Origin: Bdellovibrionia bacterium
GTDB lineage: Bacteria; Bdellovibrionota; Bdellovibrionia; Bdellovibrionales; JAGQZY01
Assembly (NCBI GenBank): GCA_030427805.1
Contig: JAUICP010000004.1
Coordinates: 286,705-350,704, forward strand
Direction of reading: 5' to 3'
Length of the DNA stretch: 64,000 nucleotides
Made by a program: the position numbers and the translations under genes. Every line of letters starts with the position of its first letter. Position 1 is the first letter of the stretch. The notes under the pieces are model-generated. The model worked only from the letters and a program-made list of their open reading frames with translations. It was not told the origin of the DNA and searched no databases. Positions 26,706 through 36,588 of this stretch are shown here, piece after piece.

Positions 26706-27266
26706 CTATAAAACAAAATTCTCAGGTTTTTTAGCCACGGCTTTCTTTAGAATCTCTTTGAGCTCGGCCATGGCTGCTTCTTCTGAGAGTCGAGATGGAT
26801 CTAATACTTCACCTATGTGTACGTTTTTTTTACTGCAATCGAGGTAGCCAATAAGAATGGGAACTTCAGCTTTTTCAGCAATGTGATAAAATCCGGTTTT
26901 CCATTTTTTGACAGGCTTTCTCGTCCCCTCGGGAGCGATACATAAAAAACACTCTTCATCCTCATCAAAGACATGGGCAATTTGATCGACATAGTGATGG
27001 CCCGGCTCACTTCGAGCGACGGGGTAGGCTCCAAAGGCTCGCAAGAAGTATTTAATCGGAAAAACCATGGCTTCTTCTTTAATAAGAAATCTGAATTTCA
27101 AGTCAATGGTGTACATCAAGCCAAGGGTGTAAAACAAATCCCAATTAGAGGTATGAGGAGCACCAACCAAGACCGCCTTTTTCATACCCGAAGGAATTTC
27201 TCCGACGACGTTCCAACCAGAGAGCTTAAAAAGAAAAACTATGATTCGCTGAAATAGGTGCTTCAT
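26706..27266 (-). CDS. 1-acylglycerol-3-phosphate acyltransferase-like protein (PlsC family)
   Basis: This 186-residue protein has the acyltransferase block I motif HTSNWD (in GAPHTSNWDL), block II around the YPVARS stretch, block III APEGTRK and a short hydrophobic N-terminus. It is shorter than typical PlsC (about 240) and matches the compact PlsC-like group often found as a second acyltransferase. It probably acylates a lysophospholipid or related lipid at the inner membrane. No operon partner is evident. Confidence 0.85.
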   Translation of the reverse strand: MKHLFQRIIVFLFKLSGWNVVGEIPSGMKKAVLVGAPHTSNWDLFYTLGLMYTIDLKFRFLIKEEAMVFPIKYFLRAFGAYPVARSEPGHHYVDQIAHVFDEDEECFLCIAPEGTRKPVKKWKTGFYHIAEKAEVPILIGYLDCSKKNVHIGEVLDPSRLSEEAAMAELKEILKKAVAKKPENFVL

Positions 27267-27401
27267 AAACGAGGATCCTTGACTTTAGCAATCCAGACAA
27301 ATGCTCTCTAATTATTAGCGACTCTGACAAGACAATCAAGTGGCCCCATCCTTGTAATACAGGATTTTCAAAATACTGATACTTACAAAGAGGCCATTGT
27401 G

Positions 27402-28247
27402 ATGAGACTGAAGTCCGTTTTTACGCTACTGACCCTATTGGTGACCACATATTGCGGGATCCTCTGTAATCCTTCCATGGCCTTGGGAGCAGCCCCAAGT
27501 CGATGCGAAAGCCGTCTTGAAGATTCCTATTCGATCAAGAGACAACCCCAAACCAACCCATTTTTAGGTATGAGTATTGTGAGGACGAGCCCACGAGTCA
27601 AAGGCGATGGGCAAAATAATCAAGAACGAGCTATATTCCACTCCTCAGATAAACTTATCTACGTTCACTCTGGAAGAGGTGTCATCAGATTCTCTGATCA
27701 AAACTATACTCTCAGCACAGGCTCTATCATCTTCATTCCTGCTGGAATCAGCTACGTCTACGAGGCAACAGCGTCGGACTTAATAACAATGGAGTCCTAC
27801 AATACCTCTCTCGACCAGGTCGAACACCGTGAAGGCCCTTGGACTATGACCGATCGCCACCCACTTGTGACCCATTTAAATCAACTCCCAGACTGGAGTG
27901 AATGGCAAGAAGGAAACCCCGTCCTTACACGATTTGTCGTCGATGGCACTCAGGACTATCCCCACTCATCAATGGTCTTTGGCTTTGCAAAGATCCCCTA
28001 TGGCGCAGAACTCATGCGCCATAAACATCCCGATGACCACTTTGAGGCCTACTACATTCTCGAAGGAACAGCGACCAGCTTTATCAATGATGAACCCTTT
28101 GAACTTAACTCAGGAAGCGGTTTATTTATTGAGGGAGGTGCCTATCACCACACAAAGAATCTTCACAAAGAAGACCTCATCTTCTTTTTTGTATTTCCCA
28201 ATGAAGATTCATTTAGCAATGTCGAATACATTATCGAAGCAAAGTAA
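27402..28247 (+). CDS. Secreted bicupin protein
   Basis: This 281-residue protein begins with a signal peptide (hydrophobic core LLTLLVTTYCGILC). Two cupin barrels follow. The first (about 75-130) has GRGVIRFSDQNYTLSTGSII and lacks a clear His pair; the second (about 200-275) has HKHPDDHFEAYYILEG with the metal-binding His-x-His..Glu set and a later HH. So the second cupin is probably the metal site. The ligand or reaction is unknown. Start: GTG at 27399 and ATG at 27402 are adjacent, and AGAGG suits either; I list the ATG. Confidence 0.8.
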   Translation: MRLKSVFTLLTLLVTTYCGILCNPSMALGAAPSRCESRLEDSYSIKRQPQTNPFLGMSIVRTSPRVKGDGQNNQERAIFHSSDKLIYVHSGRGVIRFSDQNYTLSTGSIIFIPAGISYVYEATASDLITMESYNTSLDQVEHREGPWTMTDRHPLVTHLNQLPDWSEWQEGNPVLTRFVVDGTQDYPHSSMVFGFAKIPYGAELMRHKHPDDHFEAYYILEGTATSFINDEPFELNSGSGLFIEGGAYHHTKNLHKEDLIFFFVFPNEDSFSNVEYIIEAK

Positions 28248-28322
28248 AATCCCGACTTTGCACAGAGTCTAAACTATTAGAGTCCCAAGAAATAATAACC
28301 GTTGCGGTTTTGACGAAAGCAC

Positions 28323-29876
28323 TTAGTCTTCCACAGGGCCAGAATTTGATGGCGTCAGAATTCCAGAATGGGCACCAAAAGCCGGAGGTGAGCAGGGCTG
28401 GTTAGGACTTTGAGGACGACAGCCCACTGCCCGGGCAATATCTGGCTGCCTAAGAATGATATCGTCGAGACGCCTTTCCCATGAGGGGTGCGTTCCGGTA
28501 TCTCCTGACACTCCTTGAACAATATCAGAACAAGCAAGATCCAGTTGCATAAGAATATATTCAGAGCCAGCTGAAAAACTATGGGTTCGAGTCCCATTCT
28601 CATTTTCAGTGACAGTCTTTGCAAACTGTCCCGAGCTACCTGCACTGCGGGCTATCCTTCCCAAAATTTGTGCTGCAAACCAATCACAAAAAGCTTCGTT
28701 GTGATAATTGCTATTACACGCATTTTCAGGACTCAATGGAGTACCGGGAGCCGTACCCGGGGGCACAAAGCCACCTCCCTCAGCGGTTCTCAAGCAGGCA
28801 TAAACATCGGCAAAGGGGCTCTCATTAACGGGAACTTGAGTCGAGACAACCGTTTCACCTGGTAGTACTTCTCCCGTTGCATCGACTGGAAAACCATAAT
28901 GGGGCCCGGGGTAGAGTTCTTCAGTCTCAAAGTTGCGAATTCGACTTCGATAAGGATGCTCTAAAGCCTCTCCGCCTAACTGGTGGAGGTTACTTTCCGT
29001 TTGGCAGTAATCAAAGGAATGGGCGATTTCATGGGCCATTCCCCGAACGATTGAAGCATCGGGCATGGCTGCCTGGGAATTTGCGAATCCCATTACCTGG
29101 TGGGTCGTGATATCGTAGGCACCCAAATGAGCAGGTCCACAATCACTCAGACCATCTCGATCTGAGTCCTCAAAGCCTTGAACTCGACTAATAAGGTCGA
29201 TGCGATCGAAAATGGCCCTTTCTGCGGCAGGAAGATCAGAGGGGGAGCGACCTGCCAAAACAAAATTTCGAGCCTCAGTCTGCGCCTGCCCAAAAAGTCG
29301 AGCACGACGGTCGTTAAATGGACCAAGATTCACCTCCTGGCCGAACCCTTCGGCTGCACGCTCTGAATAGCCAAATCGAGAATTGGCTTCAGCGGCTGCT
29401 TGCATAAGTGGGAGAAGCTCTGACCCATCAATGATACCCGTCACGTAATCGATTAACTCGTCCCGACTCACTCGTCGCTCTTCCCCTCCTCCGGTCGGAG
29501 GCCATTCAAGAGAGTAAGAAGATGAACCTGTCCCCATCAAAGCTTCAGGCAACCGCCGAAAAAAATCACTCTCAGCCTCTTCACTAAGGACCAGGCCTTG
29601 TCGTTCAAGGGCCGCCGTAAAAATCTGGCGCAATTCAGCGGCCCCTTCCTCGGCTCTTTGCACATAACTTTGATCAACGTTTGAGTAAACGGAAGTAAAC
29701 ATACATGCTGGAACTCTTCGACCATCAGCCGTCTGAATAATGTCATTGGGAGAAATTTCAGAAAACATTTCGCAATTATTAGTCAATGCTCTTACACTGC
29801 AGGCATTTTGCTGGGCAAGGGCCGAAGAACCGAGACCAACAACAATACATAGAAACAAGAAACCAGGAAATTTCAT
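28323..29876 (-). CDS. Secreted zinc metalloprotease-like protein (M13-like gluzincin)
   Basis: This 517-residue protein has a signal peptide ending near SSALAQ. The zinc site is HEIAHSFDY (His282, Glu283, His286), close to the HExxHAFD of neprilysin-type M13 proteases, and a candidate third ligand is Glu394 in NEAFCDWFA, the Glu-x3-Asp spacing of that clan. Many Cys suggest disulfides. A calcium-like Asp-rich loop (DSDRDGLSDCG) sits near residue 240, and THPSWERRLDDI near the end recalls the HPSxxxR element of other Bdellovibrionota secreted proteins. It follows the 29873 gene with an ATGA overlap, so the two are co-translated. Confidence 0.72.
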   Translation of the reverse strand: MKFPGFLFLCIVVGLGSSALAQQNACSVRALTNNCEMFSEISPNDIIQTADGRRVPACMFTSVYSNVDQSYVQRAEEGAAELRQIFTAALERQGLVLSEEAESDFFRRLPEALMGTGSSSYSLEWPPTGGGEERRVSRDELIDYVTGIIDGSELLPLMQAAAEANSRFGYSERAAEGFGQEVNLGPFNDRRARLFGQAQTEARNFVLAGRSPSDLPAAERAIFDRIDLISRVQGFEDSDRDGLSDCGPAHLGAYDITTHQVMGFANSQAAMPDASIVRGMAHEIAHSFDYCQTESNLHQLGGEALEHPYRSRIRNFETEELYPGPHYGFPVDATGEVLPGETVVSTQVPVNESPFADVYACLRTAEGGGFVPPGTAPGTPLSPENACNSNYHNEAFCDWFAAQILGRIARSAGSSGQFAKTVTENENGTRTHSFSAGSEYILMQLDLACSDIVQGVSGDTGTHPSWERRLDDIILRQPDIARAVGCRPQSPNQPCSPPAFGAHSGILTPSNSGPVED

Positions 29877-30397
29877 GATTTAATCCCCAAAAGCCGATTC
29901 ATTTTTTTAACAAAATCACTGACTTGTTTCTTTTGCTTGATTGAAAGACTCTTGAAGCAAAATTGTCGACTCGCCGATTTTTTTCCTCTGGATAAATGGG
30001 CTGACATAGGGTATTCGCAATGACCATCATCTCGGTGCGGATATATGGCTTTGACTTGTTCCTTAAGAGCATTAAATTTCTTTTCTGAAATAGTTTGATG
30101 AAAGAGAGTTGATCTTCCTCTTTTGAAGCGTACAAAATAGACAGGTTTTTTTTTCAATAGCATTTTGCTCACTTCATAGATATCAATGCGATTGGGACTC
30201 GTCCATACAGCAAATGACTCCACCTTTTTTAAAGATGTTTGAAACTCTTTTGGTGACTTACTTTTTTTAAGGCTTGCAATGGCTCGTTTTTTAGCCCGTA
30301 AGAATTGGCTCTTAGATGCCTTTGCCGAGGCTATAAAAGGAGAACACATACCTATTGCAACTAATAGTAATAAAATACTTTTATTAATCTTTCTCAC
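29873..30397 (-). CDS. Secreted basic protein of unknown function
   Basis: This 174-residue protein has a signal peptide ending near SPFIASAKA and a strongly basic mature part (many Lys/Arg, for example KRAIASLKKSKSPK). Two Cys (DGHCEYP, RQFCFKS) could pair. No family is recognised. It overlaps the zincin gene by 4 nt, so the two form an operon; a chaperone, inhibitor or localisation role is possible but unproven. The GTG start at 30397 lies inside the right-hand side of a 22-bp perfect inverted repeat and has no Shine-Dalgarno sequence, which is unusual for this window. Confidence 0.65.
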   Translation of the reverse strand: MRKINKSILLLLVAIGMCSPFIASAKASKSQFLRAKKRAIASLKKSKSPKEFQTSLKKVESFAVWTSPNRIDIYEVSKMLLKKKPVYFVRFKRGRSTLFHQTISEKKFNALKEQVKAIYPHRDDGHCEYPMSAHLSRGKKSASRQFCFKSLSIKQKKQVSDFVKKMNRLLGIKS

Positions 30398-30431
30398 ATA
30401 GATTCATCGGAATCTATGTGAGAAAGATTAA
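30384..30431. repeat. Perfect 22-bp inverted repeat with 4-nt loop over a start codon
   Basis: The arms 30384-30405 and 30410-30431 are exact reverse complements with loop ATCG. The left arm begins TTAATCTTTCTCAC and the right arm ends GTGAGAAAGATTAA. In the mRNA of the 29873-30397 gene the GTG start codon lies within the 3' arm, so the hairpin would hide it. It is not a normal terminator, because no plus-strand gene ends here and no T run follows. Confidence 0.93.
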
Positions 30432-30516
30432 AGTGAACTCACCCATTTTTGTCTCATTATAGAACACTCGTGCCTAAAACCTCGCCGGTAACAAAATGGG
30501 GGTAAATCTCTAGAGA

Positions 30517-31380
30517 CTAACTAATTGGTTTCTTTGCGAGGATCGCGAGGTAAATTCCGCCGGTCACAAACATAATCAGTGAGTAAATGGCCCCAGGAAT
30601 CATTAGAGCCTCTTCGCCTAGAAAGGTAAGGGCTACTGTAATTGCCAGAGTTCCGTTCTGAAAACCACACTCAAAAAGAAGGGCTCGGCCCTGCCGTTCG
30701 ACAAGACCCAGTGCCTTTGCCGCAAGATAAGCCAGCACCATTGTTAATAGATTTAGACTCAAAGCCATGGGCGCTACCGTTTGATAACTTTCCATAAGTA
30801 ACGTCCAGTTTTGCGCGATAGCTCCGAGTACAGTGAGAGCAAAAAGAATGCTAGCGATGAGTTTTGCTTTTGGTTCAAACTTGATGGCCCAATCTTTTTT
30901 CTTGTGATGGATCAGCATGCCGATGGCTACTGGAAATGTGGTAATTAGAAAAATTCCAAGGACGGTCTTACCAATTGGTAATGCCACGTTGAGCTCGCGC
31001 TGCAAAAACAAATCCAATCCCAAATTAACAACAAAAGGAAGAGTCAAAAGACTGAGTAAACTCGTCACTGCAGTTAATGAAATGGAGAGTGCAGTGTCCC
31101 CTTTTGCCAAATGGGTCATCATATTTGAAGTCACACCACCTGGACAGGCCGCAAGAATTACTAAGCCGGCAAGAATTGTCGGATCTGGCGTTTGAAAGAG
31201 CTGCCAAAAATAGCCGAGGCCTATTGCCAATGCCGGAAGCATTAAAATTTGCAGAAGCATCCCAACTATAAAGGCCTTTGGAAACTTTGAGACCCTTTTA
31301 AAATCATCGACCACCAAAGCGAGACCCATTGAAAACATGATAAATGCTAAACTGAGGGGCAATATGACTTGTGCAATCAT
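30517..31380 (-). CDS. Bile acid:sodium symporter family (BASS) transporter
   Basis: This 287-residue inner-membrane protein has eight to ten hydrophobic segments and the family hallmarks: LAACPGGVTSNMMTHLAKGD (the conserved crossover region) and the FECGFQNGTLAI element. BASS proteins move organic anions, such as bile acids in animals or pyruvate and pantoate precursors in other organisms, with sodium. I chose the ATG at 31380 because GGAG lies about 8 nt upstream; an upstream TTG would add seven residues. The length is normal. No operon partner gives a substrate hint. Confidence 0.88.
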   Translation of the reverse strand: MIAQVILPLSLAFIMFSMGLALVVDDFKRVSKFPKAFIVGMLLQILMLPALAIGLGYFWQLFQTPDPTILAGLVILAACPGGVTSNMMTHLAKGDTALSISLTAVTSLLSLLTLPFVVNLGLDLFLQRELNVALPIGKTVLGIFLITTFPVAIGMLIHHKKKDWAIKFEPKAKLIASILFALTVLGAIAQNWTLLMESYQTVAPMALSLNLLTMVLAYLAAKALGLVERQGRALLFECGFQNGTLAITVALTFLGEEALMIPGAIYSLIMFVTGGIYLAILAKKPIS

Positions 31381-31545
31381 TGGTTGATCTCCAAAGCTCA
31401 AGGTTTTGTTAAGACACGTGATGCCAGTCTATGGGGCTCCAGTTGATGAATCAACGAATTTAACGAGCCTCAATATCCAAGGTTTTTTCTTTTTTTTTAG
31501 CACAAAGCCTTATAGGCTAACGATCCAAACCGATTTGGGGGAAGT

Positions 31546-33222
31546 ATGGGTCTCACCGACATTGATATTGCTCAAAATGCCAAACTCGAGAAGTTATCAA
31601 TCTTGCTGAAAAACAATCTCGATTTTTCAGACGAACACTTCGAACCCTTTGGTCATTATAAAGCCAAGATTACCAATGAAGGCATTAAACACCTCGAAAA
31701 CAATAAAAAAGCAAAACTCATTTTAGTTACAGCTATGAGTCCGACACCTGCTGGCGAGGGTAAGACGACGACATCTGTAGGGCTTGGAGATGCCTTAAAT
31801 CGCTTGGGTAAAAAGGCAGTGGTCTGCCTAAGAGAGCCCTCAATGGGACCTGTCTTTGGCATGAAAGGCGGAGCTGCCGGCGGTGGATATTCCCAAGTCG
31901 TACCTATGGAAGATATCAACCTCCACTTTACGGGAGACTTTGCAGCCATTGCTCAAGCCAATAACCTCCTTGCTGCTCTGATTGATAATCATATCCATCG
32001 AGGCAATGATCTCAATATAGACCTTAGAAAAGTAACCTGGCGCCGGGTCTTAGATATGAATGATCGCGCCCTTCGAGAGGTCGTTCATTCCCTCGGAGGT
32101 TCAGGCAATGGATATCCGAGGCAAAGTGGATTTGATATTGTGCCCGCTTCAGAAGTCATGGCCATTCTATGTCTCGCAACTTCGTTAGATGATTTAAAAA
32201 AGCGCCTTGGTAAAATCGTGGTCGGCACCAACAAAGAAGGAAACCCCATTTGCGCAAATGACCTCAATGCCCAGGGGGCGATGGCCGTTTTACTCAAGGA
32301 TGCGTTTCGCCCAAACCTTGTGCAAACTCTCGAAAATAATATTGCGATTATTCATGGGGGCCCTTTTGGCAATATCGCCCACGGTTGCAATAGCTTGATT
32401 GCCACGCAAACGGCTTTGCACATGGGAGATTATGTGATTACTGAGGCTGGGTTTGGTGCTGATTTAGGAGCCGAAAAATTTATTAATATTAAATGTCGCC
32501 AGTCCGGCTTGCAACCTGACGCCATAGTTCTTGTAGTAACCGTAAGAGCGCTCAAGTATCACGGCGGAGTCGAAAGAAAAAATCTCAATAAATCAAATAT
32601 CGCTGCCCTAAAAAAGGGCCTGTCTAATTTAGACAGACATCTCAATAATATAAGAAGTCATTTTAAACTCCCCTGCCTCGTTGCCATCAATCACTTCGCA
32701 TCGGACACAAATGAAGAACTTGTTTTTCTTCAATCCTATTTGACTGAAAAAGGGGTACCCAGTGCCGTTTCTCACCACTGGGCCGAAGGGGGGCGCGGCG
32801 CTCAGGCGCTCGCGGAAACTCTTTTGCAAAGTATTCCCGAAAAGACTCCTGAAATGAACTTGACCTACAAGAGTTCCGATCCCCTCTGGCAAAAAATTGA
32901 ATCCGTCGCAAAAAACATTTACGGAGCTTCGGGCGTATCTGCAAGCAAGCCCGTTAAAAGCTTACTGGAGGCTTGGCAAAAAGATCATGGCCATCTCCCA
33001 ATTTGCATAGCAAAAACCCAATATTCGTTTTCGAATGATTCCAACCAAAGAGGAAATCCTGGAGATCATATACTCCACATCAGAGAGGTTCGCCTATCAG
33101 CCGGTGCCGGCTTTGTTGTAGCTATCTGTGGTGACATAATGACTATGCCAGGACTTCCTAAAATACCGTCAGCCGATAAAATTGATATCAATTCCGATGG
33201 AAAAGTGACAGGTTTATTTTAA
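31546..33222 (+). CDS. fhs: Formate-tetrahydrofolate ligase
   Basis: This 558-residue enzyme makes 10-formyl-THF from formate, THF and ATP in one-carbon metabolism. Recognised features are the P-loop-like TPAGEGKTT (72-80), [29 protein letters not shown], the HIHRGN segment and the C-terminal [15 protein letters not shown]. The length matches the family. GGGGGA lies just before the ATG. The gene leads a two-gene unit with the ArsC/Spx-like protein (33-nt gap) that ends at the terminator 33687-33715. Confidence 0.97.
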   Translation: MGLTDIDIAQNAKLEKLSILLKNNLDFSDEHFEPFGHYKAKITNEGIKHLENNKKAKLILVTAMSPTPAGEGKTTTSVGLGDALNRLGKKAVVCLREPSMGPVFGMKGGAAGGGYSQVVPMEDINLHFTGDFAAIAQANNLLAALIDNHIHRGNDLNIDLRKVTWRRVLDMNDRALREVVHSLGGSGNGYPRQSGFDIVPASEVMAILCLATSLDDLKKRLGKIVVGTNKEGNPICANDLNAQGAMAVLLKDAFRPNLVQTLENNIAIIHGGPFGNIAHGCNSLIATQTALHMGDYVITEAGFGADLGAEKFINIKCRQSGLQPDAIVLVVTVRALKYHGGVERKNLNKSNIAALKKGLSNLDRHLNNIRSHFKLPCLVAINHFASDTNEELVFLQSYLTEKGVPSAVSHHWAEGGRGAQALAETLLQSIPEKTPEMNLTYKSSDPLWQKIESVAKNIYGASGVSASKPVKSLLEAWQKDHGHLPICIAKTQYSFSNDSNQRGNPGDHILHIREVRLSAGAGFVVAICGDIMTMPGLPKIPSADKIDINSDGKVTGLF

Positions 33223-33254
33223 TTTTAAAAATGCGAATTTTGAAGGAGGATTCA

Positions 33255-33626
33255 ATGAAAGTCTATGAATACAATAAATGCAGTACCTGCAAGAAGGCTT
33301 TAAAATACTTAGACGGCAAAAAAGTCGCCTACAAAGCTATTCCTATCGTCGATCAACCTCCAAGCATGAACGAATTAAAAACTATGCTTAAATCTCTTAA
33401 GGCTCAGGGAGGCAGTCTAAAAAACCTCTTTAACACTTCTGGTGTACAGTACCGGGAATTGAAACTGTCTGAGAAATTAAAGAATGGACTTTCCGAAGCC
33501 GACGCACTTTCGCTCCTAGCAAAGAATGGCAAGCTCATTAAACGTCCTTTTATTATTAGCGGTAAAGAGGGAGTGGTTGGATTTAAAGAAGACCAACTCA
33601 AAGAATTTCTCAAAAGCCTAGCCTAA
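33255..33626 (+). CDS. ArsC/Spx-family thioredoxin-like protein
   Basis: This 123-residue protein begins MKVYEYNKCSTCKKALKYL, with Cys9 and Cys12 in the C-x-x-C motif of Spx/YffB-type members, and ends with GKLIKRPFIISGKEGVVGF, the RP element of the family. ArsC-like proteins act as glutaredoxin-linked reductases; Spx-like ones bind RNA polymerase. Sequence alone cannot choose. AAGGAGG lies 6 nt before the ATG at 33255, which rules out the longer frame from 33231. Confidence 0.87.
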   Translation: MKVYEYNKCSTCKKALKYLDGKKVAYKAIPIVDQPPSMNELKTMLKSLKAQGGSLKNLFNTSGVQYRELKLSEKLKNGLSEADALSLLAKNGKLIKRPFIISGKEGVVGFKEDQLKEFLKSLA

Positions 33627-33686
33627 GGGCAGTAGACCAACGAGCTCCTCCATTGCTATGCTATTTCCTACGCGATTATCTAAACT

Positions 33687-33715
33687 AAAAAAGGTGCCTC
33701 ATTGGGCACCTTTTT
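33687..33715. terminator. Bidirectional terminator
   Basis: AAAAAGGTGCC pairs with GGCACCTTTTT around a short loop (TCATTG), with A and T runs on the outside, so it can act on both strands. It lies between the convergent ArsC/Spx-like and L,D-transpeptidase genes. Confidence 0.93.
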
Positions 33716-33739
33716 AAATCAAAATTTGTATTTATAAAA

Positions 33740-34561
33740 TTAGTAGATAGATAGGTACTCGTCGGGTATCGAGTCTGCGACGATCACTCGCACGGCAGAG
33801 CGGTCTTGCAAGACCCCAGAGCTTCTACCACCTTTTTCACGCATCCAGAGATTAAGAAATTCAGCCACTTCAAAACGGGTTCGAATGCAGCCCGAAGATG
33901 CTGGAGAACCAAGATAAGGATAGTTGCTCCGATTTGTCCCATGAATAAAGATATGACCGTGGATCTGCATTGCATAGAAAAGACCCGCACCTGGGTAAAG
34001 AGTTGATGTTCTACCCGCGTGGGCCAGTTCTTGGACAGTGAAAAGGCCGTTTGGAGTGACTTTTCCTGGTCGCGCCGTTGAAACGGGAACATAAGCTTTC
34101 TTACCTGGCAACCAAACCTGGCGTCCTCGATAAAATGCATAGAGGCGCTGAGAGCCTTTTGAAACCATCACACAGATCGTTCGAGATAAACAGTCAGTAA
34201 AACTGTAGGCATCCAGACGCGTGTCGACTCGGGCCGCATCGTAAAGGCGAGGCTGACCATCGACAACCTCTTCATTAAATCCATAAAACCAATTCACATC
34301 GCCAGAAGGAAGCAATTCAAGAACGTCATCTCCCATAAGAGACTGAGTGTCTCCGGTGGCAAGGGCTACATAAGCTTCTTTTTGCATTTCAGTAAGGTCA
34401 TCTCTGCCTTCAATGAATTCAATAAAGTATTTTAAATCATCAGGATTTTCTTTAAGGTGACTCGCGGGCGAATCCTGGCCAAAACTTAAGGACTCAGCAG
34501 CCGAATGGACACTCCAAAACAAACAAACAGACACAACAAGAAATAAAGCTCTTCTTAACAT
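33740..34561 (-). CDS. L,D-transpeptidase (YkuD family)
   Basis: This 273-residue exported protein has a signal peptide ending near HSAA. The YkuD catalytic core is plain: IFIHGTN (His207, Gly208) and SSGCIR (Ser223 to Arg227, catalytic Cys225). The substrate-side segments (SKGSQRLYAFYRGRQVW, TPNGLFTVQE) fit the family fold. It would crosslink peptidoglycan or attach proteins to it in the periplasm. Bdellovibrio-type predators carry many such enzymes to remodel prey wall, so a predatory or self-wall role are both open. GGGAGG lies 8 nt before the ATG. Confidence 0.92.
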   Translation of the reverse strand: MLRRALFLVVSVCLFWSVHSAAESLSFGQDSPASHLKENPDDLKYFIEFIEGRDDLTEMQKEAYVALATGDTQSLMGDDVLELLPSGDVNWFYGFNEEVVDGQPRLYDAARVDTRLDAYSFTDCLSRTICVMVSKGSQRLYAFYRGRQVWLPGKKAYVPVSTARPGKVTPNGLFTVQELAHAGRTSTLYPGAGLFYAMQIHGHIFIHGTNRSNYPYLGSPASSGCIRTRFEVAEFLNLWMREKGGRSSGVLQDRSAVRVIVADSIPDEYLSIY

Positions 34562-34621
34562 TTAATGATCCTCCCAAACACTCGGACACACTGGGTACTA
34601 TAGGCATTTTTTAAAAACAAG

Positions 34622-35593
34622 TTATTCTTCAATTGTTCCCAAACCTAAAAACCATTCAACAACGAGATTCCCAAAATTTGAAATTACTTCCCATTCGCCA
34701 ACATCAATATGAGCCCCTGGCAATTCGACGACAGTCTTAGGTTCCGGAGTTAGTTCAATCATCTTTTCTGTAGAAGTAAATGGTATGACTCGATCCTCTT
34801 TGCCATAGGCAATAAGGATTTCGGTACTCAATTCTGGCAAATGCCTGGTGGGGTCAAAAAACTTCAAGGGAACTAACAAATATTCCACCAAAATTTCTCT
34901 TTCGCGGTGACCAATTTTACCTTCGAGTTCGTGATCTAAAATAATGCTGATATCGGCACCACCATAGGCGAGAATCGTAGAATGGATTTTCGTACCCTGG
35001 AGCTGAGCGACTCTCAAGCAAAGAGGCATCACCAAGCTACCAAAACTGATCCCAATGCTATGGAGTTCATTGGGCTTGCTCCATGGTTGCTGAGATAAGT
35101 AATTAAGTGCTGAAGAGACTTGCTGCGGAATGGACGGGATTGCCGACTCAATACCTGCAAAAAAATCGACACCTGGAGTCTTCTTAAATGCATACTCGAA
35201 GACCACAAAAATCACATCGGATCTTCTGGGAAGCAAATTGAGAGTGTCGGCCGAAGAATAAAGGCCGGCGACCACAAAAATTACGGGCATTGATTGATCT
35301 GGCACCTTGGTACCAGGGTAACGAATATGAAGAGAGAAGGGTTTTACCTTTTCGCCTTTTAATTCAACAGACTCTATAAGGTAACCACTTGCTGGGTGGA
35401 TAAAGCTTTTTTGTTTATTCAAATTTAGAGTCTGTGCGGAATCGCTGATCCCGTAGGCATCCATGAGACTCTTAAATCCCAACGGGGACTCAGCTATTTG
35501 CTCAAAAATTAAATCAAAATCGACTTGGGCTCGAGAGTGGCTACTACAAAGCAGTGACAAAACGAAAAGACATTGAATGAATCTTCTCAACAT
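34622..35593 (-). CDS. Secreted alpha/beta hydrolase
   Basis: This 323-residue protein has a signal peptide ending near SHSRAQ. The nucleophile elbow is GISFGS (Ser183). A candidate acid is the Asp in YGKEDRVIPF (about 268) and the His is in LPGAHID (about 297), so the Ser-Asp-His triad of esterases and lipases is complete. The 18-nt spacing and order fit the fold. Substrate is unknown. The divergent 35695 operon starts about 100 nt away. Confidence 0.83.
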   Translation of the reverse strand: MLRRFIQCLFVLSLLCSSHSRAQVDFDLIFEQIAESPLGFKSLMDAYGISDSAQTLNLNKQKSFIHPASGYLIESVELKGEKVKPFSLHIRYPGTKVPDQSMPVIFVVAGLYSSADTLNLLPRRSDVIFVVFEYAFKKTPGVDFFAGIESAIPSIPQQVSSALNYLSQQPWSKPNELHSIGISFGSLVMPLCLRVAQLQGTKIHSTILAYGGADISIILDHELEGKIGHREREILVEYLLVPLKFFDPTRHLPELSTEILIAYGKEDRVIPFTSTEKMIELTPEPKTVVELPGAHIDVGEWEVISNFGNLVVEWFLGLGTIEE

Positions 35594-35694
35594 TGGCTCC
35601 CCCCAGAATGTTTGAGACTTACTATTTTACAGAGATCTCTCGCTATAAATATTTCCCATTTCTTAGCATCACTATTGCACTGAAATCTACCTAA

Positions 35695-36588
35695 ATGGTG
35701 ATCAATAAAGAATTTCCTCAGCCTTACTACCACTTAGCGGTTTTAGCCCTAGTAATCCTTACAAGTCTTTTTGTATCTTGTTCAGGTAGCATGGATTCAT
35801 CCGAAGAAGAAAGTGAAGAACAGAAGGCTATAAAAGAGGCCGAATACTGGGTCGATCAAGACCAACCGGACCGATCGATTGAGCTCTTAAACCCCTATTT
35901 GAACGAAAAAATGGTCTCAATTGAGCAAAATCGTATGCGACAGGTCCTCGCTTCTGCCTATATCAAACGTTCAGGCATCGAGCTTGAAGACTTTGTGGAG
36001 TTTCTAGGGCAACTCAAAAAATTGAGTTCGTTAACTGAAAATCTCGAAGAGGAAATCGACCAAAAAATTCAATTAGCCCTGGCAGCCAACCCGGCCCTGA
36101 AGCCAAACGAGGAGGATCGAGATATTATAGTATCTTTCTATCGCCTCCTCTTTATTCTAGGAGATATTGTCGAATTGATTGATGTCTTGCCCTATACAGA
36201 GAACTCAGGTCGACCTGACCTAGAAAGAGCCATAGAAATTCTCGATGTCGAAAATTCTCTCACCCCATTGGGCCAAAAACTCTACAAGGCTTCATTAAGA
36301 CTGATTCTCATAAATGGTAAGATTCGAAATAAAGAATACTTTAGCTCTTTAGAACTCTGTCCGGTGGCCTACGCCAACTTTTCCAAAGAAATGAACAGCT
36401 TTCAAAAAGACATCACGCTTTTTCTCAAAAACCTTCACTCAGCTCTTCCGAAGAGTCAGAGGGATATCGATAAAGTTCTTAAATCGGTACAAGGGTTTTC
36501 GGTAGATACCTTGGATGAACCAGAGCTCGAAAGGATTCAGAGCTTCCTAGTCGGCATCAACTGGTCCGAGGCAAGTTCCTGCCTATGA
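35695..36588 (+). CDS. Lipoprotein with TPR-like helical repeats
   Basis: This 297-residue protein has a hydrophobic segment ending in SLFVSC, a near-canonical lipobox (Val-Ser before Cys). An acidic stretch (MDSSEEESEEQK) precedes an all-helical region whose opening 'WVDQDQPDRSIELLNPYL' and 'QVLASAYIKRSG' resemble TPR units. It probably sits on a periplasmic membrane face as a scaffold. It starts an operon with the next two genes (ATGA overlap, then 11-nt overlap), all envelope proteins. Confidence 0.7.
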   Translation: MVINKEFPQPYYHLAVLALVILTSLFVSCSGSMDSSEEESEEQKAIKEAEYWVDQDQPDRSIELLNPYLNEKMVSIEQNRMRQVLASAYIKRSGIELEDFVEFLGQLKKLSSLTENLEEEIDQKIQLALAANPALKPNEEDRDIIVSFYRLLFILGDIVELIDVLPYTENSGRPDLERAIEILDVENSLTPLGQKLYKASLRLILINGKIRNKEYFSSLELCPVAYANFSKEMNSFQKDITLFLKNLHSALPKSQRDIDKVLKSVQGFSVDTLDEPELERIQSFLVGINWSEASSCL

